A DNA stretch of 35,069 nucleotides from an uncultured Rhodobacterales bacterium (GTDB lineage Bacteria; Pseudomonadota; Alphaproteobacteria; Rhodobacterales; Rhodobacteraceae): the NCBI GenBank assembly GCA_903845215.1, contig CAIMWI010000027.1, positions 1 to 35,069 on the forward strand, read 5' to 3'. Of the stretch, positions 16,991 to 25,095 are shown one piece after another (positions within the stretch are counted from its first letter, which is position 1; every line of letters begins with the position of its first letter). The notes under the pieces are model-generated. The model was given only the letters and a program-made list of their open reading frames with translations. It had not been told where the DNA came from and ran no database searches. The position numbers and the translations under genes are program-made.

Positions 16991-18264
16991 TGATCGACCC
17001 GCCGCACCACGCGATAGGTTACAAGGCCGATCATCGCGGACCCTATGGCAAAAATCGCATAAGAAATCGGCCATGGAATTCCAGCCGTCATCATCGAATA
17101 CTCTGACATGCCGCCCATGCCAGCCAAAATGTTCATGGGCAAAAACACCACGCTGAGCATGGTTAACTGTGTAACGCGGCGGTTTTGGTTGATGTTGATG
17201 AAACCGATGGTTGCATCCATCAGGAAGTTGATTTTATCAAACAAAAACGCCGTGTGGCTGTTCAAACTGTCGATATTGCGCAAAACTTGCTTGGCGTCTT
17301 TGACATTGCTATCCGACAGGGCGCGCGATTGCATCAAAAAGACAATGGCGCGTTGGCTGTCCATTATATTGGCGCGGATGCGGCCATTCAGGTCTTCTTC
17401 TTCGGCAATATCGGCCAAAACGGAAGCGGCTTCTTCATCTGTCATCGTTTCAGACAGCACATGTTTGCCAACACGACTGAGGGTTTTGTATATATCCTCA
17501 AGACTGTCGGCAGAGTATTCCACGTCTGATCCATACAGGTTCAACAGCAGGTCAAAGCAATCGGTGGCAAAACCTGGCACCGTTTCGGCACGGCGGCGTT
17601 GCAGGCGAAAGACGGGCAGGTCTTCGTTGCGCAGCGAAAAGAGGATATCCTTGTGCAGAATAAAGGCCACAGGAACCGACCGACTTTTGCCACCGCGATC
17701 AAGCAAAAAGTTCGAGTGCAGATTTAACGCACCGCTTTCCTCAATGTGAAAGCGGTTAGACACTTCCAAATCGGTTTCATCGCCCGGATCAGGCAGATCG
17801 AGCTTATAAAACTCGCCAATATAAGCCCGCTGCGCAGAAGAGGCGTTCAAAAGGTCGATCCAGAGGGGCTTTTTGCCCTCCAAGTCTTTGCGGGCTTTGA
17901 TCGGGCTTTGCTTGATGCGGCCGCTGATCAGTTCAAAAACCGACACTTTGGTTTCCGCCAAGCGCGGGCCTGCAACCTCTTCGAGGTGATCTCGCAACTC
18001 ATCAGAGACTTCCCACAACACATCGGTTGACCGGCCGGCAGGCACCCGTGGCCACAAAAGGGCAGCATCTTCTGCAGGCAATGCTTCAAGGATTTCAACG
18101 ATATCAGCCACGGCAAGCTTGGCCATAAAATTTTCAAGCTCTACGGATTGCTGTTTTTCAACAACCGTTTCGACAAGGTTGTGATGCACAACCCCGTGGC
18201 CCTTCACCAAGCCCTCGACCAGTTTCTGCTTGCGGAGAAGTTCGCGCACGGCTTCCAGATACAT
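16960..18264 (-). CDS. CorA-type divalent cation transporter with MgtE_N-like N-terminal region
   Basis: A 434-residue protein. The C-terminal half is CorA-like: a cytoplasmic alpha/beta region, a long helix (about residues 290-360) and two membrane segments, LTMLSVVFLPMNILAGMGGM and PISYAIFAIGSAMIGLVTYRV, near the end. The signature GMN loop that selects hydrated Mg in classic CorA is absent; residues 382-386 read GMGGM, followed by SEYSM. Residues about 10-110 (ENFMAKLAVADIVEILEALPAEDAALLWPRVP and onward, conserved in parts) resemble the helical MgtE_N superhelix rather than the usual CorA N-terminus. The transported ion is therefore uncertain (Mg, Zn or other). GGAGGGG precedes the ATG, and a TTGACA-type promoter candidate lies upstream at 18291-18319. 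Confidence 0.85.
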   Translation of the reverse strand: MYLEAVRELLRKQKLVEGLVKGHGVVHHNLVETVVEKQQSVELENFMAKLAVADIVEILEALPAEDAALLWPRVPAGRSTDVLWEVSDELRDHLEEVAGPRLAETKVSVFELISGRIKQSPIKARKDLEGKKPLWIDLLNASSAQRAYIGEFYKLDLPDPGDETDLEVSNRFHIEESGALNLHSNFLLDRGGKSRSVPVAFILHKDILFSLRNEDLPVFRLQRRRAETVPGFATDCFDLLLNLYGSDVEYSADSLEDIYKTLSRVGKHVLSETMTDEEAASVLADIAEEEDLNGRIRANIMDSQRAIVFLMQSRALSDSNVKDAKQVLRNIDSLNSHTAFLFDKINFLMDATIGFININQNRRVTQLTMLSVVFLPMNILAGMGGMSEYSMMTAGIPWPISYAIFAIGSAMIGLVTYRVVRRVDQKKARRAMNK

Positions 18265-18290
18265 GGCCCCCTCCTGCGTGGTTTGGATTG

Positions 18291-18319
18291 GTTCAACAGG
18301 GCGAAGGGCGCTGTGTCAA
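18291..18319 (-). promoter_or_regulatory. Predicted sigma-70-type promoter for the CorA-type gene
   Basis: On the - strand a perfect TTGACA (18319-18314) is followed by a 17-base spacer and TTGAAC (18296-18291), a weak 3/6 match to the -10 box. Transcription would start about 20 bases before the ATG. The remainder of 18320-18442 holds nothing I can name. Confidence 0.4.
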
Positions 18320-18442
18320 GCGGGGTTTGGGAAGGCATGCGTCACAGTCTAAACCGTGCGGCATTTGATGCACACCACCTTAACCACGAGATCGGATTAA
18401 ATCACGGCAGGGCGAACAGGTATTTCGCGCTTTCAGACAGAA

Positions 18443-18468
18443 ATGGGCCCCGGTTTCCCGGAGCCCAT
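18443..18468 (-). terminator. Rho-independent terminator of pnp
   Basis: Eleven-base arms (18443-18453 and 18458-18468) pair around a four-base loop, with one G-U pair on the - strand RNA. They begin eight bases after the pnp stop and are followed on that strand by TTCTGTCTG, a U-rich tract. Confidence 0.8.
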
Positions 18469-18476
18469 AGATCACA

Positions 18477-20615
18477 TCACCCTTCGGCGTTGTCCTTGCT
18501 TTCCGCAATTTCCAGCCCGGTTTCCTGATCGACCATCTTCATGCCAAGGCGCACCTTGCCGCGGTCGTCAAAGCCCAGAAGTTTGACCTTAACCTCTTGG
18601 CCCTCTTTCAGGATCTCGTTGGGGTGGTTCAACCGCTTGGAAGCGATTTGCGAGACATGGACCAAACCGTCACGCTTGCCAAAGAAGTTCACAAACGCGC
18701 CGAAGTCGACGAGTTTCACCACTTTGCCAACGTAAACTTCGCCTTCTTTGGGCTCTGCCACGATCGAATAGATCATGTCATAGGCCTTTTTGATGGCGGC
18801 AGCGTCGTTCGAGGCGATTTTGATCATGCCGTCATCGTTGATGTCGACCTTAGCACCCGACAGTTCAACGATTTCGCGGATGACTTTGCCGCCCGACCCG
18901 ATCACTTCGCGGATTTTGTCGGTCGGGATCGTCATGGTTTCGATCTTGGGCGCATAGGCGCTGAACGCCTGCGGACCAGAGATCGACTTGGCCATTTCGC
19001 CCAAGATGTGCATCCGGCCGTCTTTGGCTTGGGCCAAAGCTTGCTCCATAATCGCGGGCGTGATGCCGGCAATCTTGATGTCCATCTGCAAGGACGTGAT
19101 CCCGTTGGCGGTACCTGCCACCTTGAAATCCATATCGCCCAAGTGGTCTTCATCGCCCAAGATATCGGTCAAGACGGCAAAGCGGCCGTCGTCTTCCAAG
19201 ATCAGGCCCATGGCCACGCCCGCAACCGGCGCTTTCAACGGCACACCCGCGTCCAGCATCGACAGCGACCCACCGCAGACCGACGCCATCGAAGACGATC
19301 CGTTGGATTCGGTGATCTCAGACACAACGCGGATCGTGTAGGGGAAGTCGGTGGCGGCGGGCAGCACGGCTTGCAGCGCGCGCCAAGCCAGTTTGCCGTG
19401 GCCTATTTCGCGGCGACCCGGGCTGCCCACGCGTCCCACTTCGCCAACCGAATAGGGCGGGAAGTTGTAGTGCAGCAGGAAGTTCGAGCGGGTGTTGCCG
19501 TTCAAGGCGTCGATGATCTGCTCATCCTCGCCGGTGCCCAAGGTGGTCACGACCAGACCTTGGGTTTCGCCGCGGGTGAACAGGGCCGAGCCGTGGGTGC
19601 GCGGCAGCAGGCCGGTTTCGCAGACAATCGGGCGGACGGTTTTGTTGTCGCGCCCGTCAATGCGTGCGCCGCCGTTGATGATATCACCGCGCAGGATCGA
19701 GGATTCCAGCTTTTTGATCGCCGACCCAAGGTTGATATCGGCCAGATCTTCCGCCGACAAAGCTGCCTTGATGGCAGCCGAGGCCGCATCGATGGCGTTC
19801 GAACGCTCTTGCTTGTCACGCAGCGCGAAGGCGGCGCGCATCTGGGTTTCACCCGCAGCCGCCACACGGCCGTAAAGCGCCGAGATGTCGGGGGGCGAGA
19901 AGTTGAAGGGCTCTTTCGCGGCGATTTCGGCAAAGTCGATGATCAGGTCGATCACGGGCTGCATCTGGGCATGGCCAAATTTCACAGCGCCCAACATTTC
20001 GTCTTCCGACAGCTCGTAAGCTTCGGATTCCACCATCATCACAGCATCTTTGGTGCCAGCCACAACCAGATCAAGCCGCTGCTCGGGGTTCTGGCGCAAT
20101 TGGGTCATGTCGTCCATTGCGGGGTTCAGGACATAAGCGCCCTTCGCGAAACCCACGCGGCAGGCAGCGATCGGGCCCATGAAGGGCACGCCAGAGATCG
20201 TCAGCGCGGCAGAGGCCGCAATCATCGCCACCATGTCGGGGTCGTTCACAAGGTCGCACGACAGCACGGTCGCCATGACCAGCACTTCATGCTTGAAGCC
20301 TTCGACAAACAGCGGGCGGCAGGGGCGGTCGATCAGGCGGGAAACCAGCGTTTCCTTTTCTGAAGGACGCGCCTCGCGCTTGAAGAAGCCGCCGGGGATC
20401 TTGCCGGCTGCATAATACTTTTCCTGATAGTGAACCGTCAGGGGGAAGAAATCTTGGCCGGGCTTTGCGGCTTTGGCAAAGGTCACGTTGGCCATGACAG
20501 AGGTTTCGCCCAAGGTGGCGATAACCGACCCATCCGCTTGGCGGGCAACCTTGCCGGTTTCCAGCGTCAGGGTGTCATTGCCCCACTGGATGGATTTCGA
20601 AGTGATATTGAACAT
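18477..20615 (-). CDS. pnp: Polynucleotide phosphorylase
   Basis: Full-length PNPase (712 aa), the phosphorolytic 3'-5' exoribonuclease of the RNA degradosome. Two RNase PH-like domains occupy residues about 1-550, with the [10 protein letters not shown] block in the first and SDxxG-like [11 protein letters not shown] plus the metal-site phrase [16 protein letters not shown] in the second. A KH domain ([15 protein letters not shown], about 560-615) and an S1 domain ([28 protein letters not shown], about 620-690, conserved in parts) end the protein. AGGA lies upstream of the ATG. It is downstream of rpsO, as in most proteobacteria, and separated from it by a terminator hairpin and further leader stem-loops that may allow read-through and autoregulation. 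Confidence 0.97.
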   Translation of the reverse strand: MFNITSKSIQWGNDTLTLETGKVARQADGSVIATLGETSVMANVTFAKAAKPGQDFFPLTVHYQEKYYAAGKIPGGFFKREARPSEKETLVSRLIDRPCRPLFVEGFKHEVLVMATVLSCDLVNDPDMVAMIAASAALTISGVPFMGPIAACRVGFAKGAYVLNPAMDDMTQLRQNPEQRLDLVVAGTKDAVMMVESEAYELSEDEMLGAVKFGHAQMQPVIDLIIDFAEIAAKEPFNFSPPDISALYGRVAAAGETQMRAAFALRDKQERSNAIDAASAAIKAALSAEDLADINLGSAIKKLESSILRGDIINGGARIDGRDNKTVRPIVCETGLLPRTHGSALFTRGETQGLVVTTLGTGEDEQIIDALNGNTRSNFLLHYNFPPYSVGEVGRVGSPGRREIGHGKLAWRALQAVLPAATDFPYTIRVVSEITESNGSSSMASVCGGSLSMLDAGVPLKAPVAGVAMGLILEDDGRFAVLTDILGDEDHLGDMDFKVAGTANGITSLQMDIKIAGITPAIMEQALAQAKDGRMHILGEMAKSISGPQAFSAYAPKIETMTIPTDKIREVIGSGGKVIREIVELSGAKVDINDDGMIKIASNDAAAIKKAYDMIYSIVAEPKEGEVYVGKVVKLVDFGAFVNFFGKRDGLVHVSQIASKRLNHPNEILKEGQEVKVKLLGFDDRGKVRLGMKMVDQETGLEIAESKDNAEG

Positions 20616-20634
20616 GTGTCATCCTATCTAAGCC

Positions 20635-20751
20635 GGGGGACCCTCCCGCCGGCGGTGCGTAGGGGCCGAATGCCCCTGGCTCATTTTGATTTGCGGATCC
20701 CCCGCCGCGCAGAGCCCTGGCGCGGATGGGCCGCCCCGGATCAGCCGGGGC
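20635..20751 (-). promoter_or_regulatory. Structured 5' leader of pnp (stem-loops)
   Basis: Between the rpsO terminator and pnp, several stem-loops are visible on the - strand: GCCCCGG (20733-20739) with CCGGGGC (20745-20751), AGGGGC (20661-20666) with GCCCCT (20672-20677), and a third around 20635-20656. In E. coli the pnp leader is cleaved by RNase III and then degraded by PNPase itself, giving autoregulation. A similar role here is inferred from position and structure only. Confidence 0.45.
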
Positions 20752-20763
20752 CAGAAAAGCAAA

Positions 20764-20786
20764 GCGCCCGAGCAGTGCCCGGGCGC
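20764..20786 (-). terminator. Rho-independent terminator of rpsO
   Basis: A seven-base perfect stem (20764-20770 with 20780-20786), extendable with a G-U pair to ten, is followed on the - strand by TTTGCTTTTCTGG. It starts nine bases after the rpsO stop, the position where rpsO-pnp operons usually carry a leaky terminator. Confidence 0.75.
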
Positions 20787-20795
20787 GGTGCGCGT

Positions 20796-21065
20796 TTAGC
20801 GGCGCAGACCCAAACGGGTGATCAGCGCGGTGTAACGGGCCGCATCTTTGGACTTAAGATAGTCCAACAGCTTGCGGCGTTGGGCCACTTGCATCAACAA
20901 ACCACGGCGAGAGTGGTTGTCTTTCTTGTGGCTTTTGAAGTGTTCGGTCAGGGTCGCGATGCGCGACGACAAGATTGCCACCTGAACCTCGGGCGAGCCC
21001 GTGTCGTTTTCTTTGGTGGCAAATTCTTTGATCAGGCGGGTTTTTTCTTCAACAGTGATCGACAT
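20796..21065 (-). CDS. rpsO: Small ribosomal subunit protein uS15 (S15)
   Basis: An 89-residue S15, the primary binder of the central domain of 16S rRNA. Family motifs are clear: [42 protein letters not shown], and [12 protein letters not shown], with [12 protein letters not shown] at the C-terminus. The start has TAGGAGA upstream. It lies upstream of pnp on the same strand, the conserved order. A promoter candidate is at 21155-21183 and a terminator follows. Confidence 0.98.
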   Translation of the reverse strand: MSITVEEKTRLIKEFATKENDTGSPEVQVAILSSRIATLTEHFKSHKKDNHSRRGLLMQVAQRRKLLDYLKSKDAARYTALITRLGLRR

Positions 21066-21154
21066 CGAGATCTCCTAGGGTTGAGTGTGACGGCACAAGC
21101 CGGGATGTCGTCCAGCAAGGCCCTTGGTCTTCCCAAAGCTTGAGAAGATGCGCG

Positions 21155-21183
21155 CGTATAGGGGAAATAGAGGCAAATGGAAA
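21155..21183 (-). promoter_or_regulatory. Predicted sigma-70-type promoter for rpsO-pnp
   Basis: On the - strand TTTCCA (21183-21178), 17 bases and TATACG (21160-21155) each match four of six consensus positions. Transcription would start near 21148, giving an rpsO leader of about 83 bases, which would leave room for S15 autoregulation. Confidence 0.35.
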
Positions 21184-21210
21184 GGGGATTTCGGCTGGGC
21201 GGGCCTTGGG

Positions 21211-21249
21211 CCTCCGGCGGGGATGTTTGGGCAAGTATAAAAGGGGGGG
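21211..21249. repeat. Dispersed gene-end repeat, copy A
   Basis: Reads CCTCCGGCGGGGATG, then TTTGGGCAAGTATAAAAGGG and a G run. Bases 21221-21247 match copy B (24811-24837) with about three differences. It lies just beyond the 3' end of dapB. Confidence 0.6.
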
Positions 21250-21259
21250 CGGGGGGGGA

Positions 21260-22069
21260 TTACAGGCCCAAGACATCCATCATGTCATAGCGGCCGGGTT
21301 TTTGGCCCAAGCCCCACTGCGCGGCTTTCAGCGCCCCGCGCGCAAAGATGGCGCGGTCGGTCGCGATGTGACGCAGCACAATGCGCTCGCCAGAGGTGGC
21401 GAAGATCACATCGTGTTCGCCCACGATATCGCCGCCGCGAATGGCGGAAAAGCCGATAGAACCCGTCGGGCGCGCGCCGGTGATCCCGTCGCGGGCGGGG
21501 GTTTTGGCATCTTGCAAAGTTGTGCCACGCCCTTGGGCTGCCGCCTCGCCCAGCATGAGAGCGGTGCCAGAGGGGGCATCGACCTTTTGGCGGTGGTGCG
21601 CCTCGACCACTTCAATATCCCAATCCAGATCAAGGGCTTGGGCTACTTTTTGCGTAAGCCTTGTCAACAGGTTGACGCCCAAGCTCATGTTTCCGGCTTG
21701 GATGATGACGCCGTGGGGGGCGGCAAGGTCAAGGGCGCGGTGATGGTCAGGCGCAAGGCCTGTCGTGCCCACGACATGCACAAGGCGGGCTTGGGCGGCC
21801 AGTTTGGCAAAGCCCAAGGTCGCCTCGGGCGATGTGAAATCCACCACAGCGCGGGCGCGGGCGAAGGATGGCAGGGGATCGTCGGTGACGATCTGGCCCA
21901 AGGCCCCCATACCCAGCACCTCGCCCATGTCGCGGCCCAGCCACGGCGAGCCTGCGCGTTCGATACAGCCTGCCAGCTGCCAATGGTCAGAGGCCAAGAT
22001 CAGTTTGACCAGCGTTTGGCCCATCCGACCGGATGCGCCAGTGACCACTATGCCGGGCTTATCGCTCAT
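21260..22069 (-). CDS. dapB: 4-hydroxy-tetrahydrodipicolinate reductase
   Basis: A 269-residue DapB, which reduces 4-hydroxy-tetrahydrodipicolinate with NAD(P)H in the lysine/diaminopimelate pathway. The nucleotide-binding loop is [11 protein letters not shown] at residues 8-18. The catalytic signature is [16 protein letters not shown], with the His-His and Lys of the family. [10 protein letters not shown] is the substrate-side segment. The frame runs on upstream to 22219, but homology starts at the ATG at 22069, which has GGAGG five bases upstream. It is divergent from rbfA across 130 bp. With the DapC-like gene at the left end, two steps of the same pathway are in the window but far apart. 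Confidence 0.96.
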   Translation of the reverse strand: MSDKPGIVVTGASGRMGQTLVKLILASDHWQLAGCIERAGSPWLGRDMGEVLGMGALGQIVTDDPLPSFARARAVVDFTSPEATLGFAKLAAQARLVHVVGTTGLAPDHHRALDLAAPHGVIIQAGNMSLGVNLLTRLTQKVAQALDLDWDIEVVEAHHRQKVDAPSGTALMLGEAAAQGRGTTLQDAKTPARDGITGARPTGSIGFSAIRGGDIVGEHDVIFATSGERIVLRHIATDRAIFARGALKAAQWGLGQKPGRYDMMDVLGL

Positions 22070-22199
22070 TATTGCCTCCACGCTTTGGCAGGGTTTAAGA
22101 TGCGGGGCGCTTTGGTGCAAGGCTTTGCTGGCCAACGTGCCGAATCGCGCGGCATCATGACCCCGTTGCGGGGCGCGAAAATTGCGCCTAAAGGGGCGC

Positions 22200-22637
22200 A
22201 TGGCCAAACAAACATCCAAAGGGCCCGGCCAGCGTCAGCTGCGCGTGGGCGAAATGATCCGGCGGCGCTTGTCGGAGATCCTGTCACGGGGCGAGATCCA
22301 TGATCCGGCCTTTGACGCCATGTCGATTACCATCGGCGAGGTGGCGGTTTCCAGCGACCTGAAGATCGCCACGGTCTATGTCATGCCCTTGCTGGGCAGC
22401 GGCAATGTTGATCAGGCGGTCGAGGCGCTGTCGCGCCACAAGGGGATCATCCGCAAGAAAGTCTCGGAAGAGGTGATTTTGCGCCACGCCCCCGACCTGC
22501 GCTTTCGCCGCGACGAGACGTTTGACCGTTTGGACGAGACGCGCCGCATGTTCGCCAACCCTGTCGTGATGCGCGACCTTGCCGCGCCTGATACTGCGCC
22601 CGAGGACGAGGTAGGACATCCTGAAACCGACGCCTAA
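22200..22637 (+). CDS. rbfA: Ribosome-binding factor A
   Basis: A 145-residue RbfA, which binds the 16S rRNA 5' helix region and helps 30S maturation, especially in the cold. It has the KH-like fold with [14 protein letters not shown] at the N-terminus, [22 protein letters not shown], and the conserved [14 protein letters not shown] near residue 105. A short acidic tail follows. The ATG at 22200 has AAGGGG just upstream; an in-frame ATG at 22182 would put this ribosome-binding site inside the gene. The leader contains a small CCCCG/CGGGG hairpin (22161-22173). It heads a + strand run with a secreted protein gene, truB and a DUF1643 gene. Confidence 0.95.
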   Translation: MAKQTSKGPGQRQLRVGEMIRRRLSEILSRGEIHDPAFDAMSITIGEVAVSSDLKIATVYVMPLLGSGNVDQAVEALSRHKGIIRKKVSEEVILRHAPDLRFRRDETFDRLDETRRMFANPVVMRDLAAPDTAPEDEVGHPETDA

Positions 22638-23364
22638 AATCCTGCGCGCTTTGGCGCTGATTTTGGCCTTGGCGGCGGGCCCTGCGGCGGCAAGCTGCAC
22701 GGACCAAGTGTTTGAAGGTGCGCAGTTTGCCGTCTGTGCGGCGCAAGCGGGCAGCGATTTGCGCATGTTTTTGAACGGCGCTGATGGCAAGGCCTATGGC
22801 GGCTTTGCGCCTGTCGAGGCGGTTTTGCAAGCCCAAGGCCAGCATCTGGTCTTTGCGATGAATGCCGGAATGTTTCATCCCAATCTATCGCCGGTGGGCC
22901 TTTATATCGAAGACAGCAAACAGCGCCACCGGATCGTCACGCGGGATGGGCCGGGCAATTTCGGGCTGCTGCCCAATGGTGTCTTTTGCATTGGCGATCG
23001 TCTTTTGGCCGTGGTTGAAAGCCGCGCCTTTGCGGCGGCCCCCCTGCCCTGTCGGTATGCCAGCCAATCCGGGCCGATGTTGGTGCTTGGCGGGGATTTG
23101 CACCCTGGTTTTATGGCCGAATCGACATCGTACAAGATCCGCAATGGGGTTGGTGTGCGGGGCGATGGCGGGGTGGCGTGGTTTGTCGTGGCAGATACGC
23201 CCGTGACGTTTGACCGCTTTGCGCGGTTTTTTCGCGACAGTTTAGGCGCGCGGGATGCGTTGTATTTCGACGGCTCAATCTCGCGGATCTATGCGCCGGC
23301 ATTGGGGCGCAGCGGGGCGGGTTTTGCAATAGGCCCCATGGTTGGGCTGGTAGAGGGAAACTGA
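22621..23364 (+). CDS. Secreted phosphodiester glycosidase (NAGPA-like) family protein
   Basis: A phosphodiester-glycosidase-domain protein (human NAGPA fold), about 247 residues. Motifs are [37 protein letters not shown] near the middle and [14 protein letters not shown] near the C-terminus. The substrate in bacteria is unknown. The N-terminus is a signal peptide, but its basic part ([14 protein letters not shown]) lies upstream of the first usual start, TTG at 22651. An in-frame stop at 22612-22614 limits any earlier start to 22615 onward, where only non-AUG codons exist. I place the start at CTG 22621, after GAGGTAGGA, overlapping the rbfA end; 22651 is the conservative alternative. The product is probably periplasmic. 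It ends two bases before truB. Confidence 0.78.
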   Translation: MKPTPKILRALALILALAAGPAAASCTDQVFEGAQFAVCAAQAGSDLRMFLNGADGKAYGGFAPVEAVLQAQGQHLVFAMNAGMFHPNLSPVGLYIEDSKQRHRIVTRDGPGNFGLLPNGVFCIGDRLLAVVESRAFAAAPLPCRYASQSGPMLVLGGDLHPGFMAESTSYKIRNGVGVRGDGGVAWFVVADTPVTFDRFARFFRDSLGARDALYFDGSISRIYAPALGRSGAGFAIGPMVGLVEGN

Positions 23365-23366
23365 GC

Positions 23367-24272
23367 ATGGGCCGCACCAAAAAGGGGCGCAAGCTGTCGG
23401 GGTGGCTGATTGTCGACAAGCCAGCGGGAATCGGCTCTACCGATGTGGTCAACAAGGTCAAATGGCTGCTAAAGGCGCAAAAAGCAGGGCATGCGGGCAC
23501 GCTGGATCCAGCAGCGACGGGGGTTCTGGCTTTGGCCTTTGGCGAGGCGACCAAGACCGTCGCCGTCTTGACCGATGCGCTGAAAGGCTACCGATTTGCC
23601 GTGCGCTTTGGGGCGCAAACCAGCACCGATGATGCCGAAGGCGCGGTTGTGGCCACCAGCGATCTGCGCCCGACGACTGAAGCGATCGAAGCCGCCCTTG
23701 TGGCCTTTCGCGGCGAGATTATGCAGGTGCCGCCGCAGGTCTCGGCCGTCAAGGTCGACGGCGCGCGGGCCTATGATCTGGCGCGCGAAGGCGAGGCGTT
23801 TGAATTGGTCGCCCGCCCGCTGTGGGTGGACTCTTTAGTGATGATCGAGCGGCGCGATGCCGATCATGTTGTCTTGGACATGGTCTGCGGCAAGGGCGGC
23901 TATGTGCGCGCCATCGCCCGCGATCTGGGCCGTGCTTTGGGCACGGTGGCGCATGTCGCTTGGCTGCGGCGCACGTGGTCGGGGCCATTTGAGGCGGCGG
24001 ATGGGTTGACCTGGGACGAGGTGCTGGCACTGGGCGAAGCCGGTACGCTGGAGGATAGGCTTTTGCCGATCGAGGCCGCCTTGGCCGATCTGCCGCAGGT
24101 GGAAGCCACGGCCGACGGTGCGCGCAAGATTGCCGTGGGCAATCCGGGCGCGGTGCTGACCTTTGCCGAGGGCGAGGTTTGGGCCAGCCACAATGGCCGC
24201 GCCTTGGGCTTGGGGGAAGTGCGGTTGGGGATGTTCCACCCTTCGCGGGTCTTTGTGACAGAGGCCCCATGA
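23367..24272 (+). CDS. truB: tRNA pseudouridine(55) synthase TruB
   Basis: A 301-residue TruB, which makes pseudouridine 55 in the T-loop of tRNAs. The catalytic Asp47 is in [17 protein letters not shown]. The N-terminus has [19 protein letters not shown]-like [34 protein letters not shown], and [12 protein letters not shown] follow, with a PUA-like C-terminal part. GAGGG lies upstream of the ATG. The stop overlaps the start of the DUF1643 gene (ATGA). Clustering with rbfA is the normal proteobacterial arrangement around 16S/tRNA maturation. Confidence 0.97.
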   Translation: MGRTKKGRKLSGWLIVDKPAGIGSTDVVNKVKWLLKAQKAGHAGTLDPAATGVLALAFGEATKTVAVLTDALKGYRFAVRFGAQTSTDDAEGAVVATSDLRPTTEAIEAALVAFRGEIMQVPPQVSAVKVDGARAYDLAREGEAFELVARPLWVDSLVMIERRDADHVVLDMVCGKGGYVRAIARDLGRALGTVAHVAWLRRTWSGPFEAADGLTWDEVLALGEAGTLEDRLLPIEAALADLPQVEATADGARKIAVGNPGAVLTFAEGEVWASHNGRALGLGEVRLGMFHPSRVFVTEAP

Positions 24273-24772
24273 TCCGCCGCCAGCATCAAAAGGGCGATGC
24301 GGCGAGTTTTGCGGAGTATTCGCCGGACGAGGCGTACCGCTACCTGTTGGTGCGCACATGGGCGTCGGGGCCAAGGGTGTTGTTTGTGATGCTTAACCCC
24401 TCAACCGCGACCGAGGCGCAAAACGATCCGACGGTTGAGCGGTGCGAACGCCGCGCCAGGGCCTTGGGCTTTGGCAGCTTTGCCGTGGCCAATATCTTTG
24501 CCTACCGCGCCACCGACCCCAAGGTGATGCGGGCCGTGGTTGACCCTGTTGGGCCGGAAAATGATGCGGTGATCGGCCAATCGGCGGCGCAGGCTGACCG
24601 CGTGATCTGCGCTTGGGGCACCCATGGGCTGCATCTGGGGCGGGGGGCTGCGGTGGAAGGCTTGCTGCGGCAGGCTGGGTTGCCGCTGTATCATCTGGGG
24701 CTTAGCAAGGGCGGGTTTCCCAAACACCCGTTGTATATCGGCTATGACACCCAGCCCGTGCTTTGGGTTTAA
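24269..24772 (+). CDS. DUF1643 domain protein
   Basis: A 167-residue member of the DUF1643 family, of unknown function. Characteristic phrases are [51 protein letters not shown], and the late AWGTHG and [15 protein letters not shown] blocks. It is cytoplasmic with no membrane segment. The ATG at 24269 overlaps the truB stop (ATGA), which signals coupling; the longer open frame back to 24179 is inside truB. It is convergent with sdhAF4, and a repeat/hairpin element fills the gap. Confidence 0.88.
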   Translation: MIRRQHQKGDAASFAEYSPDEAYRYLLVRTWASGPRVLFVMLNPSTATEAQNDPTVERCERRARALGFGSFAVANIFAYRATDPKVMRAVVDPVGPENDAVIGQSAAQADRVICAWGTHGLHLGRGAAVEGLLRQAGLPLYHLGLSKGGFPKHPLYIGYDTQPVLWV

Positions 24773-24782
24773 AGTGTTGAGA

Positions 24783-24838
24783 GCGGGGGTTTCACACCCC
24801 CGCACCCCCGTGGGACATTTGGGCAAGTATGAAAGGGG
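24783..24838. repeat. Dispersed gene-end repeat with hairpin, copy B
   Basis: An eight-base perfect hairpin (GCGGGGGT at 24783-24790, loop TTCAC, ACCCCCGC at 24796-24803) is followed by ACCCCCGTGGGAC and then ATTTGGGCAAGTATGAAAGG. It fills the space between two convergent genes and probably acts as, or with, a terminator. The core matches copy A. Confidence 0.65.
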
Positions 24839-24841
24839 CGG

Positions 24842-25033
24842 TTAGAAATCGACGGCGAGGCCTTTGCGTTCCCAATCGCCGTAGCGGATGGGGTCTAGAC
24901 CTTTGGGGCCGCCGAGTTCTGGGGGTTGTGTGAGGGGGGGGGCAGCTTGGCGGCGTGCTTCTGCCTCGTCCAAGGCACGTTGGGCGGCGGGGGAGATTGG
25001 GGCTGGGATAGCGTCTGCGGGATCGTCTTGCAT
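24842..25033 (-). CDS. sdhAF4: DUF1674 protein, succinate dehydrogenase assembly factor 4 homologue
   Basis: A 63-residue protein. The C-terminal half (ELGGPKGLDPIRYGDWERKG, then LAVDF) is the DUF1674 / Sdh8-SDHAF4 signature. The eukaryotic protein binds flavinylated SdhA and shields it from making reactive oxygen before the complex is assembled. The N-terminal half is low-complexity, alanine and proline rich, as is usual. AAGGAG precedes the ATG. It is divergent from rsmB and not next to sdh genes in this window. Family identification is firm; the bacterial function is inferred from the eukaryotic protein. Confidence 0.9.
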   Translation of the reverse strand: MQDDPADAIPAPISPAAQRALDEAEARRQAAPPLTQPPELGGPKGLDPIRYGDWERKGLAVDF

Positions 25034-25042
25034 GGGCGCTCC

Positions 25043-25069
25043 TTGGCAAGGGGGTGGGTTGTGTATAAG
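25043..25069 (+). promoter_or_regulatory. Possible promoter for rsmB
   Basis: TTGGCA (25043-25048) and TATAAG (25064-25069) each match five of six consensus positions, but the spacer is only 15 bases. They sit 26 bases before the rsmB start, in the 62-bp gap to the divergent sdhAF4 gene. Confidence 0.35.
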
Positions 25070-25095
25070 CGGCTGACAGGTTTGAGCAAGGGCGG

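Noticed and set aside
18597-20363. 588-codon open frame on + opposite pnp
   Set aside because: Rich in His/Asp/Gly as expected for the complement of PNPase codons; no start signal or family motif.
22070-22199. Lysine riboswitch or other metabolite switch ahead of dapB or rbfA
   Set aside because: The 130-bp gap has only a small CCCCG/CGGGG stem; there is no room or conserved core for a lysine riboswitch.
21140-22303. 387-codon open frame on + opposite dapB
   Set aside because: Shadow of dapB and the rbfA start region; no recognisable protein features.
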